Origin: Vreelandella sulfidaeris
Lineage (GTDB): Bacteria; Pseudomonadota; Gammaproteobacteria; Pseudomonadales; Halomonadaceae
NCBI GenBank assembly: GCA_007182875.1
Contig: AP019514.1
Span: 3,162,001 to 3,226,000, forward strand
Length of the DNA: 64,000 bases
Direction of reading: 5' to 3'
Below the pieces are notes generated by a model. That model made no database searches. It was given only the letters and a program-made list of their open reading frames with translations, and was not told the origin of the DNA. The first letter of the stretch is position 1. Each line of letters opens with the position of its first letter. Below, one piece after another: positions 54,494-64,000 of this stretch. The position numbers were made by a program, and so were the translations under genes.

Positions 54494-57400
54494 AGGTGCC
54501 ACGCGGCCCACTGGCATGGATGGTCGATCATGGTGTCGCCCCCAACTTATTGATGGTGCTGTTTATCGTCGGCGGCCTAATGGCGTCGCTGGCGATTAAA
54601 AGGAAGTGTTCCCTGAATTCGACATCGAAGTCGTACAAGTCACTATCAGCTACCCTGGCGCCACACCGGAAGATGTTGAGCAAAGCTTGCTGCTACCGGT
54701 GGAAGCAGCGATTGCCGATGTGGAAGGCATCGATGAGCTAACCGCCACGGCCAGCGAAGGCAGCGCCAACGTCAGCGCCACACTCATTGACGGCATTGAT
54801 GTGATGCGCGCCTATCAGGATATTCAGCAGGCGGTGAATGCCATCACCACCCTGCCCAGTGCTGCCGACCCACCGCGTTTTACCTTGGCCGGGCGCTCGC
54901 GCAGCGTGCTGAGTCTGCAGGTATACGGCCAGGTCGGTCTAGAGGCGTTGCACGATGCGGCGGAAGATGTGCGGGGTAAACTGCAAGCCACCTCGGGCAT
55001 TTCTCGCGTCGAACTTTCCGGCAACCGTGAGCGGGAAATTCAAGTCCACCTCGACGAAGAAGCCATTGAACGCTATGGCCTGGATCACCAAGAGTTGGCT
55101 AGCCGCATAGCGGAAGAGGCGCTTGATCTTGCCAGTGGCCAACTGACAACGGCTGAAGGCGAATGGCTAATTCGCTATCAGGGCCGCCGCAACAGCGCTG
55201 AAGCCTTTGCCGAACTGCCAATTCTGACCAGCACGCAGGGCGCCCCCATTGCGCTGGGCGAGATTGCCAGGGTCAGCGGTGGCTTTGCCGAGACCGATCG
55301 TGAGGAGTTTTATAATGGCCAGCCTGGTCTCTCCGTCGATGTTTATCAAATCGGCGATCAAACCCCGACCAGCATTTCAGAAGCGGTCACCGGTGAGCTT
55401 GAACGACTGCGCGCAGGCATGCCCGAGGGTGTCAGCCTGGATATTTCCCGCGATAGCTCGGAAATTTACGAAGACCGTCTCAGCCTGCTGTTAAAAAAAT
55501 GCCTGGATGGGGCTGGCGCTCGTATTGGTGCTCATGGCGCTGTTTTTAGAAGCGCGGCTGGCCTTCTGGGTCACCTTGGGTATTCCAACGGCGTTTCTGG
55601 GCGCCATGCTGTTTCTACCCTGGGTTGGCGTCTCGCTCAATATGATGTCGATGTTCGCCTTCATTATCGCCCTGGGGATCGTGGTGGATGACGCCATCAT
55701 CGTCGGCGAGAACATCTACAGCTACCGTGAGGAAGGCTACTCGCTGCGCGATGCGGCGGTGAAAGGCGCGAGCGAGATCGCCACACCGCTGACCTTCGCG
55801 ATTTTATCCAACATCGTCGCTTTCCTGCCGCTGTTATTTTTACCCGGCTTTTTTGGGACTGATTTTTGCCACCGTGCCGGTCGTCGTGGTCACCGTGTTT
55901 TTAATTTCCTGGCTGGAAGCGCTCGTCATTCTACCGGCCCACCTAGCCCATAGCCGCAAGCCGCGCCAGACCCCGGCGTGGCAGCGCCCGCTTGAGGCAC
56001 TTCGTCAGCGCCTGCAGGGCGGCTTGCATCACTTCACCTACCGCCAATTCGAGCCATTTCTGCAACGCGCTTTGAACCAACGGCTGCTGAGTATTTCGCT
56101 GGGCATTGCGATCCTGCTGATCGCCCTCTCATGGGCAATGAGCGGGCGGCTGGGTTTTTCGCTAATGCCCAGAGTGGAATCTGACGAAGTCGAGGCCAGC
56201 GTCACCCTGCCTATTGGCAGCCCTATCAGCGTTAGCCGCGAGCTTAGCCAGCAGTTATTGGATGCTAGCGAACAGCTTAGCCAGCGCGAAGAGTCGCTCA
56301 GTTTTAGCAGCACCCATACTCGCTTGGACGGTGAGAGTTTGGAAGTAGAGCTAGAGATTGCGCCAGAAAGCCTTGATATTTGGCCGCCTTCTCGTGTTGC
56401 CCGTGAGTGGCGCGCCCTAACCGGCGATTTACTTGGTGCACAGTCGGTGCGCTTTGCCTCAGATGCCGGCGGTCCTGGCAGCGGTGCAGCGCTGAGCCTT
56501 CGCCTGTCTCATCCCGACACACAGATACTGGAGGCCGCCGCCGACCGATTGGCGGAAACATTGGGCGGCTATGGCCTCACGGATATCGATAGCGGGCTTG
56601 GCGACGGCAAACCGCAGTTGGAAATGCGTCTTTCCGCGGAGGGCCGTGCGCTGGGGCTCACCGGGAACAATTTAGCCCAAGCACTGCGCGGGCCACTCCA
56701 AGGCGCCACCGCGCTTGAACAGTATGTCGGGCATAGCGAGATCAGCGTTGAGGTACGCCTGCCTACTGATAACCGCGATAGCTTAAACGAGCTCTACCGC
56801 ATGCCGGTGCGCACGCCCGATGGGCTAAGCGTACCGCTATCGCGGGTAGCCGACATCACTATCAGTCAAGCCTCCAGTAGCCTGGAGCGCATCAACGGGC
56901 GGCGGATTATCACCGTTACCGCCGATTCCGAAAGTGACATGGCGATCAATCAGGTGCTCGCTACGCTTCAGGAAGAAGTATTTCCCAACCTGGAAGCGAC
57001 CTGGCCGGGGCTTGAAGTCAGCATGGGTGGTCGTCAGCAGGATACTGCCGACAACTTGGCCACGTTGAAGACCTCGATGTGGTTAATGATCGCGGCCCTT
57101 TATGCACTGCTCGCCATTCCCTTCCGAAGTTATTTGCAGCCGCTGCTGGTGCTGGCCGCGATACCGTTTGGCATTGTCGGGGCCGTCGCAGGCCACATGA
57201 TTATGGGCTTCGGGCTTTCGATTATCAGCCTGTTAGGCATGCTCGCGCTCTCCGGCGTGGTGATCAACGACGCCCTGGTGTTAATCGACTACGCCAATCG
57301 TAAACGCCGCGAAGGAATGGCCCCTCGGGAAGCCATCGTGGCAGCCGCCACACGTCGCCTACGACCAATCATGATGACCACATTAACGACATTTCTAGGC

Positions 57401-57631
57401 TTGGCGCCGATGATTTTGGAAACCTCGCGTCAGGCGCGCTTCATGATCCCCATGGCGATTTCGCTCGGCTTCGGCATGCTGTTCGCCACCGTGATCTTGC
57501 TGATTCTGGTTCCTTGCCTCTACCTGGGCATGGAAAATGTCCGCGAACGACTCAGCGCGCCACGCCAGCCCGCTCTCGCTAACAACAAGCAGGGTGATAA
57601 CCAGCCCAGCCAAGAAGAGGGAGGCCATTAA
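54490..57631 (+). CDS. RND-family efflux pump inner-membrane permease
   Basis: Proton-driven exporter of ~1,047 residues. Visible: TM1 (VDHGVAPNLLMVLFIVGGLM), porter region, then TM4 with the proton-relay Asp pair in ALGIVVDDAIIVGENIY, and the C-half DALVLIDYANRKRREGMAP with MTTLTTFLGLAPM. Three indels occur (near 54600, 55497 and 55860). No outer-membrane channel is encoded here, so it probably uses a TolC-like protein elsewhere. Cargo cannot be read from the sequence; the set resembles MdtABC/AcrB-type multidrug pumps more than metal pumps. Confidence 0.9.
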
Positions 57632-57656
57632 TGGCCGTGCTCACTGCAATACGCCA

Positions 57657-59026
57657 ATGGCGGCCCTCCGGCTGGGCCTCAAACTGTTTGTCATTATCCT
57701 CAGCGTTAATGTGGCGATCTCAGCCAGCATGTTTTTGGCCGTCTCTTACAGTATTGACCGCGGCTTTCTCGATTATCTCAACCAAGCCCAGGAGCGCCGT
57801 GCTGCGCTGTTGGCGGATGGCTTGATCACCCGCTGGGAAACCCAGCAGAGCTGGGAGTGGCTTGAACAATCACCCGAACGCTGGCCGTTTATTGTCCGCT
57901 TTGAACTGGGCCAGGGAGCACCGCGACCGCCCTTCTCCGCTGGGTGAAGCGCGGGATTTCACCCTGCGTGCAGCGGACGACCGCTTTGTGGTCCCCCCCA
58001 GAAGTGGGCGCGAAGGTTCGGGCAGTTGGCATTGGCTGACGTTAAGTAGCGGCGATACCCATATCGGCTCATTGGGGTTTCGGCCGCCTCGCGAAATGAT
58101 GGAGCGCATGGAGAGCCGCTTTCTTGAGCGTCAGCAACGCAACCTGGTGCTCATCGTCATCTCACTCTGCGTTGCCTCGCTGCTCTTAGCGGGCGGACTT
58201 TCCTGGTGGCTGGGGCGTCGCACGCGGGCGCTGGCAGGCGCTACGCTGCGCCTCACTGAAGGCGACTACCACACCCGACTACCTGAACGCGGCCGTGATG
58301 AACTGTCGCGCCTGGCGCGGGATTTTAATGTTCTCGCCGCGACACTGGAAGCCAGCCGCGACGCCCGCGCCCGCTGGGTGTCTGATACGGCCCACGAACT
58401 GCGCACGCCGCTGGCAGTGCTGCGCGGTGAGATCGAAGCCATGCAGGATGGCATTCGGCCCCTGAATCAGGAAAACCTCGGCTCACTCGCCCAAGAAGTG
58501 GGCCAACTAGAGCGCCTAGTGGCGGATTTACGCCTGCTATCGCAAAGCGATGCGGGAGCGCTGGATATACAGTTGGCGCCGATGGATCTAAGCGACTGCC
58601 TGGCCAGCCGGTTGGACGATGCCGACCGTTGGCTGGTGGAAAGCGGTTTAACGCTGACCGAGCGCATCGAGCCTGGCATCATGATTCGTGGCGATGCCCA
58701 GCGCCTGCGCCAGCTATGGAACAATCTCTTGGATAATAGCTGTGCGTACACACAACCGCCGGGAGAGCTGCGCGTTACGCTCTCGACTCAACAGGGCATG
58801 GCAGTAGTCACTTGGGAAGATAGTACGCCGGGCGTGCCTGAAGGCGAATTAGCTCGTCTAACTGAGCGGTTATACCGTGTGGAAGGTTCACGTAACCGTG
58901 CCAGCGGCGGCAGCGGTTTAGGGCTTTCCATTGCCAGCGCTTTGGTCAATGCGCACGGCGCGACACTGACCCCCTCAGCCTCCCTCCCTGGGCGGCCTAC
59001 GCTGGACGCTGCGTTTTCCTCTTTGA
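57657..59026 (+). CDS. BaeS-like sensor histidine kinase
   Basis: ~456 residues: N-terminal TM (LGLKLFVIILSVNVAISASM), periplasmic region, second TM (VLIVISLCVASLLLAGGLSWW), HAMP (LGRRTRALAGATLRLTEGDY), H-box VSDTAHELRTPLAVLRGEIEA, and ATPase domain (LWNNLLDNSCAYTQP, GGSGLGLSIA). Indels lie near 57940 and 58990; reading across the second restores LGGLRWTLRFPL and a TGA at 59024-59026. Start by homology at 57657; an ATG at 57631 in another frame is the alternative. It follows the RND pump directly, an order like mdtABC-baeSR. Confidence 0.85.
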
Positions 59027-59140
59027 CCACTGGCTGATATGTTCATGGCGATTGTTTTCAGGACAAATATTATCAAAGCTAATGGTTAAAAACGTTTTTA
59101 AGCCATGCTTTCACGTTAACTGCTAAGCGAGCCTACCTTT

Positions 59141-59838
59141 ATGTCTCATGCTGCCTCTTTGCTGGTTGTTGAGGATGAACCGAAAATTGCCCGCCTGATG
59201 GCGGATTACTTGACCAGTCATGGATTTGCGGTAACTACCCTGGGCCACGGTGATGAAGTGATGCCGTGGCTGGAACAGCACTCCCCGGCCCTCGTGCTGC
59301 TCGATATCATGCTGCCCGGTAAAGATGGCCTTACTCTGAGCCGGGAAATACGTCAGCAATGGCCGTCTATAGCGATCATCATGGTCACCGCCAAGGTAGA
59401 AGAAGTGGACCGCTTACTAGGCCTGGAACTAGGCGCCGACGACTATATCTGCAAACCGTTCAGCCCCCGGGAAGTCGTCGCCCGCGTTAAAGCCGTACTG
59501 CGCCGCAGTCAAGCGGCAGCCGATGCCCCCGCTGAGGGTGAAAAACGCGGCCGTGGTACTAAACGATGATGGCTGGCAAGCACTCGCTCACGGGCAGGAC
59601 ATAGGCCTGACCGCGGTGGAATTTCAGTTATTGCGCGTCATGATGCAGGCGCCAGGGCGTATCTTCAGCCGTGAGCAGTTGATGGACCACATGTACCGCG
59701 ACAACCGCATCGTTTCAGAGCGCACCGTGGACAGTCATATCAAAAAAACTGCGCAAGAAGATCCACGAAGCGCTTCCCGAACTGGAAATCATCCGCTCGG
59801 TATATGGCGTCGGTTATAAGTATCAGCCGGAGGGCTAA
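59141..59838 (+). CDS. BaeR-like OmpR-family response regulator
   Basis: Envelope-stress-type regulator, ~232 residues. The receiver has acidic pocket Glu/Asp (VVEDEPKI), the phospho-Asp in [11 protein letters not shown] and Lys in [11 protein letters not shown]. The C-terminal winged helix has [18 protein letters not shown] and [24 protein letters not shown], then [25 protein letters not shown]. Two indels (near 59540 and 59748) break it. It is separated by 114 bases from the kinase, so it may have its own promoter. Confidence 0.88.
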
Positions 59839-59888
59839 GGATTGACCTGCACAGCGATGGCCAGCCCCATCGTGCAGCTTCAGGATAA

Positions 59889-59996
59889 CTAGGTGACCCC
59901 TCACCTACCGGTTACGACCTTCAACCAGCCAATAAGATCATGATTGTTGCACACTCTCTGCAAACGGTTTGCACGCAGCCTAGTGATACTATCACT
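59889..59996. promoter_or_regulatory. Cluster of three inverted repeats upstream of the Spy-like gene
   Basis: Perfect 7-bp inverted repeats at 59889-59906 (loop CCCC), 59959-59973 (7-1-7: TGCAAAC/GTTTGCA) and 59982-59996 (7-1-7: AGTGATA/TATCACT). The last two centres are 23 bases apart, about two helical turns, and end 24 bases before the Spy-like start. They are candidate regulator sites, perhaps for the BaeR-like protein. Confidence 0.5.
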
Positions 59997-60019
59997 GTCA
60001 ACTCACCGGGAGAGAACTT

Positions 60020-60439
60020 ATGAAAATTTCAAGCGCTAAAAAAGTGTCAATTCGCCAACTGTTTGCCCCAGCCCTGCTGGCTATCACCATTGCTCCATTA
60101 GCACTTACCGCCCAGGCGCATAGCCATGGTGACCATGAAGGCCAAGGGCCTGATCGCGAGCGAATGGAAGAACGCATGGAGGAGCGTCGCCAGGAAGTGT
60201 ATCAGCGCGCCGATATCTCAGAAGAGAAGCAGGCTGAGCTCAACGAAGCACACGCCGAACATCGCGAAGCGATGCATGCACTGCACGAAGAGCATCATGA
60301 GCGGATTGCTGAGATCCTCTCTGACGAAGAGCAAGAAGCATTACGTAACGCCATGCAAGAAGCCCATGAAGAGTATCGTGGTAAGCACGGTAAACGCGGC
60401 CACCATGATGATCAAGAAGAAAGCGCCGATAGTGAATAA
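60020..60439 (+). CDS. Spy/CpxP-like periplasmic protein, His/Glu-rich
   Basis: 139 residues with an intact frame. A signal peptide (cleavage after AQA, ~33) leads to a mature 106-residue helical protein very rich in Glu, His and Arg. The helical pattern (EEKQAELNEAHAEHREAM, then LSDEEQEALRNAMQEAHEEY) resembles the LTXXQ-type antiparallel coiled coils of Spy and CpxP, periplasmic chaperones under envelope-stress control. The His clusters (HSHGDHE, HHEERH-like, GHHDD) may bind metals. AGAGAGAACTT precedes the ATG. Position next to a BaeSR-like pair supports a stress role; the Spy identity is inferred. Confidence 0.7.
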   Translation: MKISSAKKVSIRQLFAPALLAITIAPLALTAQAHSHGDHEGQGPDRERMEERMEERRQEVYQRADISEEKQAELNEAHAEHREAMHALHEEHHERIAEILSDEEQEALRNAMQEAHEEYRGKHGKRGHHDDQEESADSE

Positions 60440-60466
60440 GCGTTAATCACTTCTTATCGTTAGCTT

Positions 60467-60493
60467 TAACGCCCGGTTTTTCGGGGCGTTTTT
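60467..60493 (+). terminator. Rho-independent terminator after the Spy-like gene
   Basis: 7-bp stem (60467-60473 with 60484-60490), loop containing GGTTTTTC, then a run of five T. It ends the transcript of the Spy-like gene. Confidence 0.85.
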
Positions 60494-60583
60494 GCGTCTA
60501 TATGCCGCTCTGCATGCCGCTAACGGCCTCTCATCCAACCCAAACGGAGAAAGGTTAGCTTGAAGGAGGCTGCTTAATCGCGT

Positions 60584-60614
60584 ATTTTATTTGAACGTTC
60601 ATTCAAAATAAAAT
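60584..60614. promoter_or_regulatory. BetI-like operator before the BCCT transporter
   Basis: An inverted repeat with 12-bp arms (60584-60595 with 60602-60614, one extra base in the right arm) is centred on the perfect palindrome TGAACGTTCA (60592-60601). The arrangement is like operators of the TetR-type choline repressor BetI. It is 37 bases before the transporter start. Confidence 0.6.
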
Positions 60615-60650
60615 AATCCCTTCCTCTTTCAACAACAGGAGCCCGCCTGC

Positions 60651-62699
60651 ATGGCGAAAGAAATTCCCCACCTCCCTTCCCGTGACCGTCTCAATCCCGT
60701 GGTTTTCCACGGCAGTGTGGCGGGTATCGTTGTCTTTTAGTGCTCACCATGGTGTTTACCGAGCAAGCTGGCACCTTTTTTGATGCCGGGCTTGCCTGGG
60801 TGAGTAAAACCTTTGGCTGGTACTACATGCTCGCCATTGTGGCGTATTTGGTATTCGTGGTTGCCATTGGCATGTCGCGCTTTGGCAGTATTCGTCTGGG
60901 GCCCGATCATTCACGCCCCGAGTTTTCATTACTCTCCTGGTCAGCCATGCTGTTTGCAGCGGGTATCGGTATCGATCTGCTGTTCTTCAGTGTTGCTGAG
61001 CCGGTTGCGCACTATTTGGCACCCCCGGATTTAACCCCGGAAAGCCAGGCCGCAATGCGTAACGCCGTCGTTCAAACCTACCTGCACTGGGGGCTCTCCG
61101 GCTGGGGGCTGTACGTGTTGATGGGTATGGCGTTGGCTTATTTCAGCTACCGTCATCGCCTACCGTTGGCGATACGCAGCGCGCTTTACCCCATCTTGGG
61201 CAAACGTATTCACGGTCCGATTGGTAACGCAGTAGACATCACTGCGGTGATCTCCACTGTATTCGGCATCGCCACCAGTCTCGGCATTGGGGTGATGCAG
61301 TTAAATTACGGCCTCACCTATATGTTCGGTGTGCCGGAAACCCTCACGGTTCAAGTGATCTTGATTGTACTGGTGGTGGTATTGGCAACGATTTCTGTGG
61401 TGACCGGCGTTGAAAAGGCATTCGCCGTCTCTCCGAGTTCAACATGCTGTTGGCGCTGGCATTGATGCTGTTTGTGCTCTTTTCAGGCGACACCTTGGTA
61501 CTGCTGGATAAAGTGGTTAATAACTCCGGCGACTATCTATCGGGCTTTGTGGGCGCCAGCTTCGACACTTACGCCTTTGCCGATGAGAGCGCCCAAGAGT
61601 GGAAAATGTGGTGGACGATCTTCTTCTGGGGCTGGTGGATCGCCTGGACGCCGTTTGTGGGTTTGTTCCTGGCGCGCATCTCCCGGGGTCGGACCATCCG
61701 TGAATTTGTAGCAGGCGCCTTGTTTATTCCGCTGGCCTTTATGATGGTATGGATGTCGGTATTCGGTAACAGCGGTATTGAGTTAGTCGCCAATCAAGGT
61801 GTTGTCGAACTGGGTGAGCAAGCCCTTAACACACCGCAGACCACGCTTTATACACTGCTTGAGTACTACCCCTATGTAGGCCTAACAGCGGCGGTGGTCA
61901 CCGTTCTGGGCATCGTATTCTTTATTACTTCAGCAGACTCCGGCGCCCTGGTATTGGCCAACTTCACCTCTATTTTGAGCGACGTTAACCACGATGCGCC
62001 GGTGAAACTGCGTATTTTCTGGTCGGCAGTGATCGGTTTGATCACCATTGCCCTGCTCATGGCTGGCGGCTTAAATGCACTGCAGAGCGCCGTTGTCATT
62101 ACTGCATTGCCGTTCTCTGTGGTGATTTTTGCGGTGATGATTGGTATGTATAAAGCCTTGAAATTGGAAGGCAGCAAGGCCGATGCGCGCCGGATGATCG
62201 CAGGCAGTGCCCCAGGGGGCGATTGGAAAGAGCGCTTGGACCGTGCGTTAGATACGTCTAACCGTGCGGGTGCCGCCGCTACGATTGAGCACGCTATTCG
62301 CCCAGCGATGACTCAGTTCGCTCAGGAGCTTGAAAGCCGAGGCCAAACCGCCAACGTGACCGAAGAGCGTGTTGAGGGAGAATCCTTATCCAACCTGATG
62401 CTACAGGTCGATTTTGGCGAGGCCACCAGTTTTGTCTACCAGGTATGCCCGCACCGTATGCGTACCCCCAGCTTCATCCAGGCGGATGATGACTTCTATG
62501 TACGCCTGGACGTCTACCTGGCAGAAGGGGGACAGGATAAAGACCTTAACGGTTATACCCGTGGTCAGGTGATTGGTGACTTGGTGGCCGAGTACGAACG
62601 CCACCTACATTTCCCTAACCCCTGGCAGGTCAGCAGATGGGCCATGTGCAGGCGATGCCCGGCACGATCGGCGAACCACCTGAAAATGCTCAGATGTAA
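60651..62699 (+). CDS. BCCT-family betaine/choline/carnitine transporter
   Basis: A ~683-residue sodium- or proton-coupled transporter for trimethylammonium osmolytes. About twelve helices; the substrate-binding Trp region (HWGLSGWGLYVLMGMALAYF, MWWTIFFWGWWIAWTPFVGLF) and the GxGID-type helix (AAGIGIDLLFFSVAEPV) are seen. The C-terminal soluble ~180 residues (about 500-683) resemble the long regulatory tail of BetT. Three indels occur (near 60738, 61425 and 62620); the corrected tail ends GEPPENAQM at 62699. The BetI-like palindrome upstream suggests choline induction. Choline (BetT) is likely but not proven. Confidence 0.88.
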
Positions 62700-62724
62700 C
62701 AGCATCCGTATCTAGCGCACCTAC

Positions 62725-62749
62725 AATCCCGGCTCATGCCGGGATTTTT
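62725..62749 (+). terminator. Rho-independent terminator after the BCCT gene
   Basis: 9-bp GC-rich stem (62725-62733 with 62738-62746), TCAT loop and a T-run through 62749. Confidence 0.92.
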
Positions 62750-62846
62750 GTGTGCAAATGATAGCGCGACTAACGCCTTGTTGTGCAAATTTCAGTGCAG
62801 GCGTAGCGTAATGGCTTGTTTCCCCTATTTTTAGGAGGCTGGCCCT

Positions 62847-64000
62847 ATGTCCCGTGTCCATCGACCTTCGGGATACGTTTTCCCAATGCCTGGCAGCGCC
62901 TTACTCAGCGCCTGGCGTGAAGGTTACTCGTTGGGAAAATTTAAGCGCGATGTGTTGGCAGGGCTGACGATTGGCGTGGTGGCTGTTCCACTATCCATGG
63001 CGCTAGCGATTGCCACCGGCGTGCCGCCTCAGCACGGGTTATACACCGCTATCGTCGCGGGGGCGGTGATTGCATTAGCTGGCGGCTCACGATTTAACAT
63101 TTCCGGCCCCACCGCTGCCTTCGTGGTCATTCTATTTCCCATCGTAGCCAACCATGGCTTGGGCGGGCTGCTGATTGCTACCTTTATGGCCGGCGCTATT
63201 TTGGTGGCACTGGGGCTTTCGCGGTTGGGCAGTCTGATTCAGTACGTGCCCTACCCGGTGATTCTGGGCTTTACAGCGGGCATCGGGGTAGTAATTGCGC
63301 TTCTTCAATTGCCCGATTTTCTGGGTTTAACCGGTGTCGAACTAGGCGACAGCACCCTGCATAATCTCATGTTGATTGGCCAAGCACTGCCCTCCCTGTC
63401 GCTGGCGGAAATCAGCGTGGGGCTCGTCACCTTGGCATCACTGTTAGTCTGGCCGCGCTTAAAAACACCTGTGCCGGCCCCGCTAGTAGGTTTAGCGATG
63501 GGCACGCTGGCTGCCTCGCTATTGCTAATGGTTGGCGTTGAGGTCGACACTATCGCCTCGCGATTTAGTTGGGAGTACCAGGGTGAAAGCGGCAACGGTA
63601 TTCCACCCTTCGCACCTAGTTTTATCGCCCCTTGGCATTTCCCGGGGGCGGATGGCACGCCGCTGGTAATCAATCTTGCGTTGATTCAGGCGCTGCTCGG
63701 CCCGGCGCTGGCGATCGCCTTACTCGCAGCGATTGAATCATTGCTGTGCGCCGTCGTCGCTGACGGCTTAACTCGTACACGTCACGACCCTAACGTCGAA
63801 CTGATTGGCCAAGGGATCGGCAACCTAGTGGTGCCCTTCTTCGGTGGCATTACCGCAACGGCAGCGCTTGCCCGCACAGCCACCAATGTCAAAAGCGGCG
63901 CTTGTTCGCCTATTGCCGCTTTAGTGCACGCGTTGGTGGTGTTGCTTGCGGTAGTCGCGCTGGCGGGAGTGCTTGGTTTCGTCCCCATGGCCGCCTTAGC
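62847..64000 (+). CDS. SulP-family anion transporter (5' part, cut by window end)
   Basis: An open frame from ATG 62847 to the window end (384 codons seen). AGGAGG at 62833-62838 supports the start. Features of SulP transporters: RDVLAGLTIGVVAVPLSMAL, the PPQHGLYTAI segment, GSRFNISGPTAAFVV (helix 3, anion-binding) and IPYPVILGFTAGIG-like text, then LLAAIESLLCAVVADGLT and QGIGNLVVPFFGGITAT. Members carry sulfate, bicarbonate or C4-dicarboxylates; no STAS domain is visible because the 3' end is outside. Frame intact throughout. Confidence 0.92.
   Translation, partial: MSRVHRPSGYVFPMPGSALLSAWREGYSLGKFKRDVLAGLTIGVVAVPLSMALAIATGVPPQHGLYTAIVAGAVIALAGGSRFNISGPTAAFVVILFPIVANHGLGGLLIATFMAGAILVALGLSRLGSLIQYVPYPVILGFTAGIGVVIALLQLPDFLGLTGVELGDSTLHNLMLIGQALPSLSLAEISVGLVTLASLLVWPRLKTPVPAPLVGLAMGTLAASLLLMVGVEVDTIASRFSWEYQGESGNGIPPFAPSFIAPWHFPGADGTPLVINLALIQALLGPALAIALLAAIESLLCAVVADGLTRTRHDPNVELIGQGIGNLVVPFFGGITATAALARTATNVKSGACSPIAALVHALVVLLAVVALAGVLGFVPMAAL

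Overview
The window reads as chromosomal DNA of a moderately halophilic gammaproteobacterium, most likely Halomonas or another Halomonadaceae member. The evidence is a complete ectoine-degradation set (doeA, doeB, doeX, doeC, doeD), a BCCT betaine/choline-type transporter and a large trehalose/alpha-glucan operon. No rRNA, tRNA, CRISPR array, insertion sequence or phage gene was seen. This taxonomic call is inference from gene content.

Data quality matters here. About four fifths of the genes are broken by one-base insertions or deletions, often in short homopolymers, although the protein continues in the next frame with all expected motifs. I treat these as one interrupted CDS each (probable sequencing error) and give outer coordinates for the reconstructed gene.

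Layout. 1-4000, mostly minus strand: 1-Cys peroxiredoxin (cut by the left edge), CorC-like CBS protein, LysE-family exporter, LuxS, a small monooxygenase-like protein and a type II haloacid dehalogenase. 4100-8300, plus: a Fur-box-preceded two-component system followed by a TonB-dependent receptor, probably an iron-uptake module. 8329-14425, minus: ectoine catabolism, ending in L-aspartate. 14648-23041: a cyanophycin locus; cphB-cphA-iadA are translationally coupled on the minus strand and diverge from an unassigned ATP-grasp ligase and a CocE/NonD-type hydrolase. 23231-25900: a 2-hydroxyacid dehydrogenase, a DUF3108-like exported protein and a LysO-type lysine exporter.

26404-45624, plus: one nearly gapless storage-carbohydrate operon, glgA-treZ-malQ-treY-(DUF2934 protein)-glgX-glgE-treS/pep2-glgB. 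It holds the enzymes to build glycogen from nucleotide sugar, convert it to trehalose (TreYZ), convert trehalose to maltose and maltose-1-phosphate (TreS-Pep2), and return it to glucan (GlgE, GlgB). It ends at a 23-bp inverted repeat with internal tandem repeats.

45798-64000: a CPA1-type antiporter, an EamA transporter, an OsmC-YcaO protein, a haloacetate-dehalogenase-like hydrolase, an MDR oxidoreductase, and an envelope-stress/efflux locus (TetR, RND adaptor and pump, BaeS/BaeR-like pair, Spy-like periplasmic protein). A BCCT transporter with a BetI-like palindrome and a SulP transporter cut by the right edge follow.

The theme joining the central 37 kb is interconversion of osmolytes and storage polymers: ectoine to aspartate, aspartate plus arginine to cyanophycin, and trehalose to and from glycogen. 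The least explained part, and the best candidate for something new, is the ATP-grasp/hydrolase pair facing the cyanophycin genes.
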